64,000 bases of DNA from Chiridota heheva (GCA_020152595.1 JAIGNY010001448.1:632001-696000); one strand, 5' to 3'. Shown: positions 23,901 to 38,900, numbered from the stretch's first letter. The notes: generated from the letters alone by a model not told the origin. Numbers and translations: made by a program.

Positions 23901-26900
23901 GAAGGATAAAAGTTCAATAACCATATACAATTTCTTACAAGTGTCTGATTATTTTAAATATATTGACTGTTATCTAATGGTACGTTATATCAAGTATGTA
24001 ACATTCTTTGTATGATGACCACATTCGTACAAATTTGGCTGACTAAATAACTCTTGTAACTGCTTTCACTACAGAAAACATATGGCAAAAAGGAAGGGTG
24101 GATGCCTTCAACATAAATCCAAAGTGTGTGAAGATTGGAGAGCTGTATGGCCAGACTGATCCTAATACCCTGGAGTGGACAGATGGACTGCTGGCATCAG
24201 CCATTAGGAAGTTTGCCAGAGATAGTATAGACTCTGGCCAGGCTGAGGATACAACAACAACTGAAAAGTCTGTGGTTCTTGAGAGTTCTATTGGCCATCG
24301 TAAAGGGCATGATGACATCCGATCTGGGGTAAGTTTTGCTTTTACGTTTTAAATTTAAACTGTCACTGCTGAATGTAGTAGCTAAAAGGAATATTGGCAG
24401 AAATTGTTATACACTTGTAAATCAATTCACATGTTTCTTTTAAAGTGTAAAAATGCAGACTCTTGACAGTGAATTGATACTTAAATAAGAAGGAATATTG
24501 ACACCTCGAGAGAAAAATGTATTATTTTCTATTATTGGTTCGCATGCGAAGCATAATGTGAACCTATGTAATGGCGATTACGTCCGTCCGGCCGTCCACT
24601 TTTTTCCTGAGAATTCCTCAGAAATGTTAAAGTTTTTCGAGAATTCCTCAGAAAATGTTATAGTTTCTTCAGAGTTCCTCAAAAAAAGTTTAAGTTTCTT
24701 CAGGTATCCTTATGGAAGGTTAGAATTTCCTTACAAAATGTTAAAGTTTTTCAGAGACACTTAAGACAGGATTGAAGACTAGTTTCCTTAAAAAGTCTAC
24801 AAAACATTTAATATTTTCTTAGTAGATAACTGTAAAATGATATGATTTTCCAATATTCTTTAGAGACTCTCAAGTCTCTCTTGTAGCACTTGAGATTTAA
24901 AATCCTTAAAATTCTTCAAAATATTTGGGTACTAACAGTTGTATCAGGCATGATTATTAAACTCCCACCTTTATCATTGTGCTCATTTGCATAAAGTTGC
25001 TACAGTATATGAACTGACCAGACTTTTTTATTTAGTATGCTTAGTCAGGGAGTATGACAGGATGTGATTGGATATGGACATAGGGAGGGATGCCATGTGG
25101 TACATGGGTGGGGGCCCATAATATATACCATGTGGAATACACCAAGGGCTTATCAGGCATAATTATTTGACTCCACCTTTTTTTCTTATTCAACAACTCA
25201 TTTGCATATAAGTTATTATATGAACTGACACTTTCATACATAGTATGCTCAATCAGGGACTGTGATAGCTAGAATGAGACTTCTTATGGAGCCTATGGGA
25301 CATTATGTGGGACATAGGGTGAGATGCCATGTGGGATGCCATGTGGAACAGGGTGGAATGCCATGTAGGATATATGGTGGAATGCCATGTAGGATATATG
25401 GTGGAATGCCATGTAGGATATATGGTGGAATGCCATGCAGGACATAGGGTGGAATGCCATGGGATGGTATGTCATGTGGGACATGGCGTCCCACCCCATT
25501 TCAACAAGTTATTTGCATATAAGTTATTATATGAACTGACACTTTCATACATAGCTCAATCAGGGACTGTGATAGCTAGGATGAAACTTCTTATGGAGCC
25601 TGTGGGATGTCATGTGGGACATGGGGTGGGAAGTCATGTGGGACATGGGGTGGGATGCCATGTGGAACAGGGTATAATGCCATGTGGGACATGGTGTGAT
25701 GCCACAAGTAACACAGAGTGTGACATAGGTTGGGATGCCATGTGTGACATAGGTAGGATGCCATGTGTGACATAGGGTAGGAGGCTATATGGGACATTGG
25801 GTAGGAGGCTATGGGGACATGGGATGTGATGCCATGTGGGACATAAAGTAGGATGTCATTGGGACATTTGGAGGGATACCATGTGGAACATATGGTGGGA
25901 CATAAGGTGGGATGCCATGTGGGACATCAGGTGGGAAGCCACTGATGCAGGACACAGGGAGGGATGCCATGTGGGACATAGGGAGGGATGTCATGTGATA
26001 CATATGGTTGGATTAATGTGGGACATACATGTAGGATGGGATTCACGTGGTTAAGAGCATGGGATGCCATGTGGGACATACGGTGGAATGTCATTTGGGA
26101 CAAGGCATTGGATGTCATGTGGGACATGAGGTGGGATGTAATTTGGGACATGGGATGTGATCCATGTGGGACATAAGGTGGAATGCCATGTGGGTCATAG
26201 GATGGGATGACCTGTGGGACATATGGTGGAATGACACATGGGACAAGGGATGGGATGTTATGTTATGTGGGACATGGTATGGGATGCCATGTGGGAGATA
26301 TTGTGGAATGCCATGTGGGACATGGGATGGGATGTCATGTGGGACATTGGGTGGGATGCCATATGGGACATGGTATGCCATGTGGGACATGGGATACCAT
26401 GTGGGACATGGGATGCTTTGCGGGACGTGGAATGCCATGTGGGACATGGGATGCCATGTGGGACTTAGTGTGAGATACCATTTTTATAATTGGCCGGGTC
26501 ATATGATATGGGTGTCAATTTGCATGGGCATGTGAACCATGACGGTATTTACCATTCTAATTTATGTATTATTTTAAGAATTGTTCAAATTTATTTCTAA
26601 ATGAAATACTGCAGTCTACTAGTTATTTGAATGCACTAAATCTGTTAATCCAAAACATTTTACTGGGTTTCTTGAGAACTTGATACATGGGCGCTGCCAT
26701 TTTGACTAGTTTCGTGTTTAAATCATGGCAATGATGACATAATTTGCCCTATGTGCACATATAATGCATTTCGTTAGAATTCTCTGAAATTGTTCCAAAA
26801 CACTTTGAAATGAATTTCCAAGTACTTCTATCATTAATATCATATACAAATTAAATTGTTTCATGGACCCATGCAAAGGAAAAATTATTTCTCAGAAGTT

Positions 26901-29900
26901 TGAAAATTTTAAATAGATTATCAAGAAATACATTATTATTCAAATCTGCACTGGGTGTTTGCCATCATTGTTAGAGGGTGTATGAGCAAAATGGCCGCTC
27001 CCATATAACTTTATATTCACATAATTTATGTTTTAATAGATTAGAAAATATATGCTAAGTTGTTTTGTACGATGTGAAATTTCTTCAGATAACTTATGAT
27101 TACTATTTCTATCATTTTTCAATGAAAAAAAATCCAGACTTTCTGTCTCCTTCATAATTTTGATTGTGTTTTCAATCAGGCCTCATCACCAAGATCTCCT
27201 GTGGCAGAAGCTTCCCCTAATCTACATATGTCATCAGCTGCCACAGGCCGCTTAGACCAAGCTTCAGAGGTAGCTACTTCAGAGATCTCTCGATCCGGTC
27301 AAAACAGCTCAGATGAGACACCACAGGACTGGCAATGGTTGATTCTGGATGGACCTGTGGATACCCTCTGGGTAGAGAATTTGAATACAGTGCTGGATGA
27401 CAGCAAGCTGCTTTGCCTGGCCAATGGGGAGAGAATTAGCCTCACCCATGGAATGAGACTACTTTTTGAAGTAGACAACCTGTCACAAGCCAGTCCCGCT
27501 ACCATCAGCCGTTGTGCTATGGTTTACTTGGTAAGAATTAACACAACTTACAAAGACAACCAAGCTCGTAAACATCCATTTTTAATTCTTCTCTAACAGA
27601 TGAGTAACAACTAGATTTGTGTTAAAGGCCACTATTTTTCAAACGTTTCGTGTACATCTAATCATTTGAACTCATGCCTAAAGTTCAGCATGTTTTTGTA
27701 TCATCATCGTTCCACATTACCTTCTTGGAAAATGTCATTTATTAAATAGTTGCTAAATTAGGTGTCCCTTCCATGAATTTTTTTTTTTTTTTAAATTGCT
27801 TACTCTCCCAGATGTGATTATTGCTTACATACAATCCCATGACCACATTTAATTCCACATTGAAGTCATATCCATCTTTAATGATCATATTGTCAACATT
27901 ATCTCTTTTCCATGCTCTGCACTTGTTCATTACAGGATCCAGTTGATTTGGGATGGAAGCCTTTTGTCAAAACTTGGCTCTATAGATTGCCCAAAGATGT
28001 AAGTCATGGAGAGTTTGTTTTCTTTTTTTTCTGCAAAAGTGTTTCTTTTTTACTGCAATTCTTCAATATTTTCCTTAACATTCAGGGGAAGAGTCTTCAG
28101 CTGAAATTTTCTTTAAGGTCTGCTCTGAATAATCTGTAAGTACATACAGCTTAAGACATTATCTGCAAACCTAGCTAAACACAACATGGATTACATAGTT
28201 ATTCTATGGTTTTCTATTCGCATGCTTCATTCGTTTCCATATACAGTTCATGTTGTATTCTGTAAGTGCTGAGGTACTACAGAAAGACTTGAACAATACA
28301 CTTTCAAGTAACATGGCAAAAACAGCATCCTTTTGAGGGATTGTTACTGAAACAGCATCCTTTTGAGGGATTGTTACTGAAACAACATCCTTTTGAGGGA
28401 TTGTTACTGAATTGAATCTTGTTCAATTTATAGTAGATATTTCATTCTTTGATTCTCCCCGATCCCCCAGATACCTGATAATGGAAAGAAGCACATCTTG
28501 GCATTATTTGAGAAGAGTGTAGACCGAGGACTTGCTTTCTTAAGGAGAAACATGCAGTACAAACACATTCCAGCCACTGACATTAGCATTGTTTCTACCC
28601 TGTGCTACCTACTGGCAGCTTCGTTAGATTTTCTGGGTAAAAATGGAGGCTTTGGAAAAGTTGGTAAGTACACAAACTTTCTTACTGGTTTGTTATGGAT
28701 TTGTGAAGTTTGGGGAGGAAATATTGTAGCAAAAATACCTAAGTCTAAAGAAAGTTTTTTATTTACTTTATTTATGTAATTAAATTTCTAACATCTAATT
28801 GATTTGAAAGTCAAGAATATTTTTTTTATTTTCTTGTTTTAAATTTCAGTCTTTCTTGTTTCTATTTGTTGTTCAAGATGTTGCAAAAATAAAAGAATTA
28901 ACATTAAGAAGTTTGAAGGGAGTGAAAAACTTGAAGTGTTCTTTGATGCCTTGATGTTACTTGAGTAAAAGCAGGACTTCATTTGTCTTTTCAAGAATTT
29001 ATGTAAGATTGATTGCATTTTATTTACAGAGGATGATCGACCTGGAAGCGGGGAAAGCTTTTTATCAAATCATTCAGGAAAGGCATCTAGATCTGCATCA
29101 AAGAAGAAGAGAGACAGGGGAATGATTCATTCAACAACCAAGTCTGCCAGGTAAGGAGGATCTAGGCCAGTTAAGGAGCAGGAGAAAGGTTCCAACCTGA
29201 AGCTTTGGATTAAATCTCTGGAGAGAAAATAAGCAAGTCCTCTTTGCATTGACATTATAAGACCGACAGAGGATATATCTGCTCGGGATGTGGTTCAAAA
29301 TGGGACAAGGAAGCAAAAATTTCTAAGGATAATAGCTAAGGATAAGTTAGGAAACAACATATAATTTTTTATTATGATAGAAATGCTGTCAAGTAAGAAA
29401 ATTATGCCAGGCTCGGTCTTCTGTTTAAAAGTTTGTGAAAATTTTACAGATTCTAAACAAGCAAGTGTGTTCATATATACTGTACATGATTAATAGAATG
29501 CGTATCATTCTTTATTGTAGTTTTCCTTATCTCCATTATTCAAATTTATGATTTCTGTAAATCAATCCATTCTCTTTATCTGTCAAGAAGTCTTTTCGAT
29601 ATTCTCAAAATGTGACATAAAGGAACAATTCAATGTAAGGAAGTAAGAATCAGATTGCAGCAGTTTCATGTGACACTGAGTTTTCTTTTTTTTTAACTGG
29701 GGGTTGCATTTTAGATGTTATTCTAACATCTTTGTGAATTTGGTTTTATGAGTGTTTATTGCTTTAACCTATGTTTCATTTTTCATCTGCAGCAGCAAAG
29801 AATGGTACCTTCAGAAACATCCACAACAGCTAGAAAACTTTCTTGGAAAAATCTTTGTATTTTGCTTTGTCTGGTCATTTGGAGGAATTTTGAAAAGAGA

Positions 29901-32900
29901 AGATGACAGTGAGGATGATGGCGGCATTGCAATTGGACCCAGAGTCAGTGAGACAAAACCTGGTGGGGATGGATCTAAGACGGCAGACTTGATTGATACC
30001 AACATTTCATATGACTTTGATGGTTTTGTGCATGACGTATTTGACACTGAGCCACCATTAGGTTTGTTTCCTTATCCTTTTATTGACCTTGTTAGGCCAA
30101 AAGGCTCCTCAAGCCTCATTCTTCTTTCATTTCTTAATTTTGGGACATTTGTCAAGTTTCTCGATAATACCCATGTCAATTATGCAAATTGAGAATGAGC
30201 CAAAAGAAGTGATAGTATTTCAACATTTTTTTGATCAGAAATCCTAAAAAGCTATTTCCTCCTTGTAAAAAGTAAATCCTTGGGAAATAAGAAATCAATC
30301 AGAATAGTTGATAAACTGATCATTTTTAAAAAGAAATAGACATGCCTGTAAGATTTACTTTGTACTGCTGAGGAAAATATACTACTGAGGAAGATCTTGC
30401 AAATTGGCTTTGTTACATTTTGAACTGTTTTTACGTTTTGTTAATTGTCACAAAAGTGTTTTAGGGGGCTTGATATCTCTTTAAGGTATGCGTCGTACAT
30501 TCATCTATTGTGAGTTTAGTTGTGTTTAAGTATTGAGTATATTTGTATTTTTGTGGTAATTATGAAATCTACCTGTGTCTGATTTCTGATTAGATATTTG
30601 TTTTGATTAAGTTAGTGAATTAATTAACATCATTTCTTTTCTTTTACATCTTATTTGAAATGACAGAAGGCATTCATTACCTGAGGAATATTACAGCAAT
30701 TACAAAGATGATAAATGCTGTTTCACGGGTGATTTTTGGTTCCGATGTGAAAGCATCAGGAACCTATGCGGTCATGATGGCGTATGTATGTATGTGTGTG
30801 TGTGATGCTGAGCTCGTAAACACGATGTCTCAAGAATGGTACAGTGATTCATACAATATGCAGTACACAGATAGCCCATTGCCCGGAGATGTGAACTATT
30901 GTTTTTGGTAGTGATTTCATGCATATTAATGAGTCAGGTTTAATGTACAAATCTTTAAATGCTCATATTTTACCAACCGCATATCTGTTTTGTTTCATAT
31001 TTGATACAGCTATGATGTTAGCTAATGTGTACATGTTCATGATATAAAAACTTTGAATTTCATTAATATGCATAGAGGGCAGACTTGAAATGATTTTGCT
31101 GAAAAAACTTGTAATCACGATATCTAAAGAATGATATACTGGATTCCAAGTTATGTAGTACACAGATAGCCCATGGTCTGTGGATGTGCCTGATTGGTTT
31201 TGGTGGTAATACCATGCATATTATTGAGTAGGTGGGGCATAATGTAAATTTCTTCAAATATGATACATGAACAACTGTTTGTCTGTTTTGCATTATTCTT
31301 GCAATGATGTTTTTGATTATTGTGCACATGCTAGTGTTATCAATAGGTATGTCTATTTTATTGATCTGTATGTTGGTCGTGGCTTATTAATAAATAATTT
31401 GGAACAAATATTTCATGATATGCAATGAAATGACAGTTAATACAAAACTTGCAAATCAATCAGCTTATAAAAAAAACCATCGTAACAACAAAACCTTTTG
31501 GTTCTGGTTATTCCTACAGGTGTTCGCTTACCCTCTGGCAGCCGAACCATCTTCCAGTATTTTGTGAGTCCAGAGAGTGGCAAATTTGTTCCATGGGAAG
31601 AATTGGTGCCAAGTACCAAGTCCATGATTGAGAAAGGTGTGGCCCATGTGTCCCTGGGAGAGCAGATGGGGATCACTAGCCAGGGGAGTAAGGAGGAGGT
31701 GTCACTGGAAGAAGGAGAGCTAGTACCGACTGTGGACACTGTTCGATATTCCTTTCTTACAAGCCTGTTAGTGACTCACAGGCATGCAGTCTTATTAACA
31801 GGTAATTTTGATTGTGGTTTAATTACTATTAAATTTTGAATTCAAAGCACATTAAACATAGGCACCATTAGTAGGGAGTAGGGAGGGGGGGGGGGGCATT
31901 GGCCTCTCAACTTTTCAGAAGTGGGTTATTTGGCTCTGGCCCCCAAACTTTGAACTTACAAATACAATTTTTTTAAATAAGAAAATCAAATTACTGTAAC
32001 AAATTAATTCATTCTCATTTATATGACCATTGACCCACCAACATACATGACACAAATCAAAAGAGTTTTTGTAAGAAAACAATCGATCTTATTGATGCAG
32101 AAATCACTTCAAGTTCATTCTCTGTCAAAGAATCAGGCAAGCGATACTTCCATGCTTTGGATCTACTTCTTGGTGAGTTGAATTGATGCTTCAACCAAAA
32201 GACCTTATATACGATTTTGAAGATGGTAGATACCATCGGATTATTACACTACAGCCAATGGAGGTGCCATAACTATCCCATCAAGTGTAGCAAGTTTATG
32301 GAAATGACATTGACATGAGAATGCTTACAAATACACTTATCCATAAATGAGAGGTTGATTTACGCAAGGTTTTTCTCAAAGTATATTAAATTGTCAAGCA
32401 TTCAAGTTTATGCTCCAACAAATGATGCAACTGATGAAGACAAGGAAGCTTTTAATGATCAGTTACAAGCCTTGGTAGATGGAGTTCCCAGGCATGACCT
32501 ATTAATCATAATGGGCGACTTGAATGCCGAAATAGGATGTAATAATGATGATTATGATAATGTCATTAGAAGGCATGGCATTGGTGAAAGAATGCTTATG
32601 GTGAAAGACTTTTGGACTTTTGTGGTATCAACAATTTATTGGTGACTGGCACAATTTTTTTCTTCACATAAACTCATTCATAAACAGACCTGGACTTCCC
32701 CAGGAGGGAGGACAAAGAACCAAATTGATCATGTGCTTTTAACAAAGCAACACAGAACCTCCATATTAGACATAAGAGTGATGAGAGGGGCTGACATTTC
32801 AAGTGATCACCACTTGATACGGACCAGGATCCGATTGAAACTAAAAGATAAACCGATAACAAAGATATATTGACCAAAGTATGATACCATCAAGTTACAG

Positions 32901-35900
32901 CAACCAGCAATCAGAGAAGAATTTTCGGTTGAACTACAAAATAGATATGAAGTTTTACAAGACTGCTGTGGTGAGACTGAAGTACCTGATAACATTGAAG
33001 AAGTTGAGAGTAAGTAGCAGACATTTGAAGAGGTATACAATGGGGCTGCTAAAAAGGTCCTTGGGTACAAAAAAAGGGCCAAAAGCCATGGATCAGCAGA
33101 GAAAGTTGGAAATGTCTTGAGGAGAGAAAGCAGCTGAAGGTTAAGATTGAGAATGCCAAGTCAATCAGAATTAAAAATATTATGAGAGCTAATTATGCTG
33201 AAAAAGACAAAGATATGTAGAAAAGCTTAAGGAGAGATAAAAGAATGTGGGTTGCGACCTTGCTACATCTGCAGAGGAAGCAGCTAGTAATGGCAGAATG
33301 AGAGAGCTTTACAAGATAGTCAAAACAATTTGCAATGAAAGGACCAAGGTTGGGAGTGCTATAAGAGACAAGGACGGGAATCTATTAACGGATGAAAATA
33401 AAAAAGAGAGAGGTTGAAAGAGCATTTCAAGGAGATACTGAATAGACCAGATCCTGTTTTTCCAGTTTCTAACATAACATGTGACCCTGAAAGAGTTGAA
33501 ATCGTACCAGTTATATTACAAGAAGTGAAATAAAAGAGGCATTGATGAAGCTAAAGAACAACAAAGCTGCAGGCAAGGATAATAGAAGTGCTGAGTTGTT
33601 AAAAGCTGATATATGCACATCAGTATTATGGCTTGAAGAGCTGTTCAGAATTGTATGGGAAAAGGATATTATGCCAAAATCATGGAAGCAAGGACTGATA
33701 ACAAAAATACCTAAGAAAGGCAATACTACTGTATGCGATAACTGGCGTGGAATAACCTTAACATCCATACCAAGCAAAATATTTGGAAGAGTTTTAATTG
33801 ACAGAATTTAAAAGAGAGATGAACAGGCTGGATTTAGAAGAGGAAGGAGTACCACCGAGCAAATTTTCATCCTGCACAACATTCTAGAACAGGTGGCTGA
33901 ATGGCAGTCAACCATATATATCGCCTTTGTTGACTTCAAGAAGGCATTTGACTCGGTGCACAGAGAAAGCCTCTGGAAAATAATGGCAGCCTATGGTATT
34001 CCACAAAAGATAATATGTTTGATTAAAGCGTTATATGAAGATAGTGAATGTGCACTTATAGATGATGGTGTGGAATCTTGAATGGTTTCAAGTCAAAAGT
34101 GGTGTAAAGCAAGGTGATGTAATGTCAGGGTTCCTTTTTCTGATGGTGGTAGACTGGGTGATGAGGAAAACAACTGATGATAACAGGAATGGAATAAGAT
34201 TGAAGTTCATGTTAACCCTTGAGGACTTAAGATTTTGCTGATGATATTGCTCTGCTTTCATCACATATCAACACATGCAAACCAAAGTGACCAGGCTCAA
34301 TCAGTATGCTGCACAAACTGGGCTAAGAATTAATAAGGATAAGACAGAGCTCATGAAAGTTAACAGCAAATGTGCAAACAAAGTTTATATCGATAACCAA
34401 CAACTAAATGAAGTAAACAAGTTCAGATACCTTGGTGCAACAGTAAGCTTACAAGGTGGTGGTGAGGAAGATATCCAAAACAGAATCTCTAAAGCAAGAG
34501 TAGCATTTTTGAAATGAAATAAGATATGGAACTCAAGCACATTCTTAATATATACAAAAATAAGACTGTTTAACTCTCTTGTTAAGTCTGTACTCTTGTA
34601 TGGTTGTGAGACATGGAGAGTTAATGTAGCAGATAATAAAAAGCTGGATACATTTATGTTCAAATGTTACAGGAGAATGTTGAAGATCAGATGGCCATAT
34701 GTAATATCTAACGATGAAATACTGAGAATCACTAAGCATAACAAAATCAGCACTGAAGTAAAAAGAAGGTGGAGGTGGATTGGTCATGTGTTGTGCATGA
34801 GCACTATTAAGCACTGTGTGACAGCTATGATGTGGAAACCAGAGGGGAGAAGGAAAGTTGGTCATCCTAGAACGACCTGGAGAAGGACAGTCGAGAAGGT
34901 GAGGAATGTGATGGGATGGAGCTCATGGACAGAAGCCAGACAAGTTGCAAATAATAGTTTTGTGGAGAGAGTGCACTGCAGCCTTATGGGCCAGGAGGCC
35001 TGAAGAGACTAGGTGAGGTGAGGTGACACTTATCCATGGCACCAGATGTTGTATAAAAGGCCTTAAACGACTTCATTTTAGTTAAATTTAGGCCTCTATT
35101 TTAGTCCCAATCTGCAGAATTCCACCGGGGTCCTGTAGCAGGCCCCTGTAGTGGGCCCCTGTAGCAAGCCCCTGAACCCCACGCTGATACATGTTTTAAA
35201 ACTTTAAAAAAAAATGTTTAACTTGTTTCAAACATTGATAGCAAGCTTTGGTAAGTGTAATGTTCAGCTGTAAAGGTATTCGACTTAATTTTTTTTATAA
35301 AAAAAGCTAAACAATTTAATTAATTTCATTTATTGACAGGGGACTCTGGTGTAGGTAAATCTGCACTTGTATCCTACATCTTGAAGAGACTGAGTCAAGA
35401 AAAGGGCACCACCACCCAGCTGGGTACTATTCTAGGAGAGGTGTTCCATTACTCTGAGAGGGGAACCAACATTCTCTCAAACATCACAGCCCTCACTGCT
35501 GGCATCCTAAATGATGATGACCCCGAGCTAAGTAAGTATTTCAATACCAGCAAGACTGTATATTTAGTTTTCATGATTCTAGATTCTAGGAGAAGGTTAC
35601 TATAAAGGGTTCTATTGTTTTCCATATCAGTATTTTATCTATTGTTGCTTTTTAATTGTACTTTTAATTAATAACAATTTTGAAGTATGTCTTTACTTTT
35701 ATAGTCACAGTAAATATGCTTTCCTTTTTTGTTGACATGCGTATTTAAGAAATCATTATGTAAAGTGGAGATTAGGGGAAGGGGGGAATATTTAATCATG
35801 TTTCATACAAAATCTCAAAGTATTTAGTTCATATTTAAAAAATAATTACTGTAAAACCTTTTGTGTGATCCTTCCCCCTTATTAAGTCATGACCTTTTAT

Positions 35901-38900
35901 TGGTTGAATTAAGAAAGTATCAAACTAATGAATAAATTACTATTACTCTATCAATTGTACATACACTTAGATTGCCCTCACTCAAGAAGGCATTAAGTCT
36001 TGAAAATGACATGATTGTGTTTTATTGCCCAATGCTTGTCTTCACTGTGAACTGCTTATATTGTTACCCACAGACATTGCATGGGTCCACTGACTCATGT
36101 CCCTGTCAGCCCTTCACAGATCCTACCCATTTCTCATTTCCCTCCCATCACAATTTACATTTTCTGTTCCCAAAACTGTTCAAAGTCGTAAATAGAATGT
36201 ACCTTACTCTTTCAAAATCAACTGTTTTTCTCCATAGACATTAGAAACGCACTAAAATTTAGGACATTGTGTTTAATCCAAAACCTACAGAACTTAAATC
36301 TTTCACAATTTTCATCATGAACTTTGGCAATATTCCAGACAGTTCTGCCACTCAAATTTCTTGTCAATAAAAAGGAATTATTTTCCAATTCTTTTTATAA
36401 ACAATGAGATTTCCAGGATCTAGGAAGTTACCTCTATTGTTATCTTAGAAATCTGGGTCAACAGGAAATATTATTGTCCTGCTAATTTGCATAATAAAGG
36501 GAGGTATTTGGGGTGTTGTTTGACAGGTGCATGCAGAGAAAATGCTATTGTCATGCAAATTGTCCTGTAATTTGCATAAAAAAGATTGGCATTTTTAGGG
36601 TGCTGCTTGACAGGTGCATGCCCCCAGGAGGAAGTCACTTGCTATTAAACAAAAGGATTAATTAAGTCATTTTCATGTTTAAAAGAGAAAAATATAAGGA
36701 TTGCAACTGGCAGGAATGTTGTAACACCTGTTCATTTGCATAATGAAGGTTGCAAATTGACATGTGTATTGATAGCATCCTCACAATCCAAAAACAGCCT
36801 ATGCCAAGTCTCCTTCCTTCAGCATGGTTATAGCTGCATTCACAGCTTTCTGGCTTTTGTTCTTGAAAGGCTTTTGTCATCATTACAAGGAGGTTATAGC
36901 TGCATTAAAGGCTTTTGTCATCATTATGGGTTGCCTTAATATTTTGTCAAATCAGAATTTTAAGTTAAAGAGATTTATTTTTATTTTTCTCTAGTTTATT
37001 ATTCATTTATGGTCCATTATTGTTAATGTGTGGTGTCTTTAATTGTTATATGGTGCTTCAATATTTCTGTGCAAATTCTGTATCAAACAGTTTTTATGGG
37101 GTGGTCAGAAAACAGTTAGGCAGTAAAGTGTTAGCAACAAATAATTCTACACTTCATGTTAGGCAATGTGAGTGCCTCACATTTTTTTTCTACTTCTATT
37201 GCTAGTCATAAGACAAATTGCTCTGTTTATCATATTGGACCCCCTTCACTTACCCCTAATCCACATGCCCCTAAAATAATATTAATAAACCAAACTGTAA
37301 ATTTGAAAAGTAGAAATAAATCAAGACTATTATGTTTAGGATCACATGTAAGGGGAGCTTAATTTGTGTACATACTTGTATCATTTCAGGTGGGGAGGCA
37401 ATTGACATGGCATTTATCACAGGTCAGGTAAGACGTGCTACAGGAGGTGTGGTTACAACCACTCTGCAGCTAAGTGCCCAGACTAGTGCTGCTAGGGTCA
37501 GGACTCAGATTGAACACAAACTTGTCAAGAGAGGGAAGGATACCTTAGTTGGACCCAGAGGAAAGAAGGTAATATTTATCTGTTAAATCATGACAAAATT
37601 TCTAGAAATACTCTCTTGGTCTTTGTCTTTCATAAGCCTCTACTGTAGTATCATCCTTGGAGGCAGGTAACTCAGTCAGCTGAGCATACGGGTCCAACAG
37701 AGATTTAATCAGTGATTTATTCACAGATATGCAGAACGATATACGCTGACATCAAGCGCAGAGGTTTGTCAAACTTTGGGAGGGGACGTAAACCGTCGGT
37801 CCCGATGGTAGGAGATTTACCCCACTTGGGTCCTTGGGTCCACACTGAAACAAGTCACTTGTGACTTATGTTTGCTTTCCCTGGCATGTGCCTAAAAGTA
37901 CAAAACAAACAATGGTGGTTTGAAATTTGAATGATAACATGAAATGAAATACTCAAGAATAGGTTTCAGGTCAGTTTTGATGTTTATTTGCATGTAATGA
38001 TGTAACTGGAGCTGATATGCATATGATGTTAATCTTTTGAGGGAAATAGTTCATGCTACCTGAATTGCCTGCTTTCTTATTTTTACATGCACAGGATAAT
38101 ACACAAAATGATACACACGACATGTAAAGTAATATACCAAAAGCATACAAGATAATACACAAGACACACACAAGATAATGTGTCAAAAATTATTGTTTAA
38201 GTACAAAATAGGTATGTGTTCAGAATGGATCATTCAATGCTTAGCTTCAATTAGTACTTATTTGTAACTAGTGGTTCCTCATTGATCAAATAGTTAGGTC
38301 CAAGCAAATGTTTGGGTTTAGCCTCTAGGTCTTATCTTCATCTCAGCAATTTGGATGTTTAGATTTACTCCTGATTTTCCTATCCAGACAATTCCTTTGC
38401 TTGCATCACCAGGAATGCCATTAAGATTTGAGTTGCCACAACTGCTATACCACCATCCACCAGAGCGATGGCTTTTAGCACAGTTGTGTGCTTTGTCGAT
38501 ATCATTGTCAGTGTCATTGGTGGTGAATTTCATCCCATTTTGTGTAGAAAAACTGTCAAAGCCTACAAAAATGAAAAAAATGATATTCTGTTAAAACCAG
38601 TCTGTAGATACAATAGTTTAGATTACAAATACAATTTTAAGTTTTGTATGATTCACAGAATAAAATTGGCAGAGTAGAATTTTGTTCTGATTAGATGTTG
38701 ACATAGTAACAAAACTTGATATATCATACCAGTATCTTTACTGCCAAGATATGATGCCACCAATAATGAAGGGGTTGAGATATTCAAAAAAGGGGTGAAG
38801 AGTGGTGCCAAATGGAGTGTAATCATATTCCAAAATGCAGTGGTGCATTACAAATATTAGGTAACTTTGGACAAGTGAGCTCCAGTATTGTTTTTGTGAC

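Noticed and set aside
25293-26535. Open frames on both strands encoding repeats such as MSHMASHP or GMPCGT
   Set aside because: They follow the period of the minisatellite, occur in several frames at once and have no start context or splice support.
32341-35030. Active RTE-like element
   Set aside because: The frame is broken many times in endonuclease and RT, so it is a dead copy.
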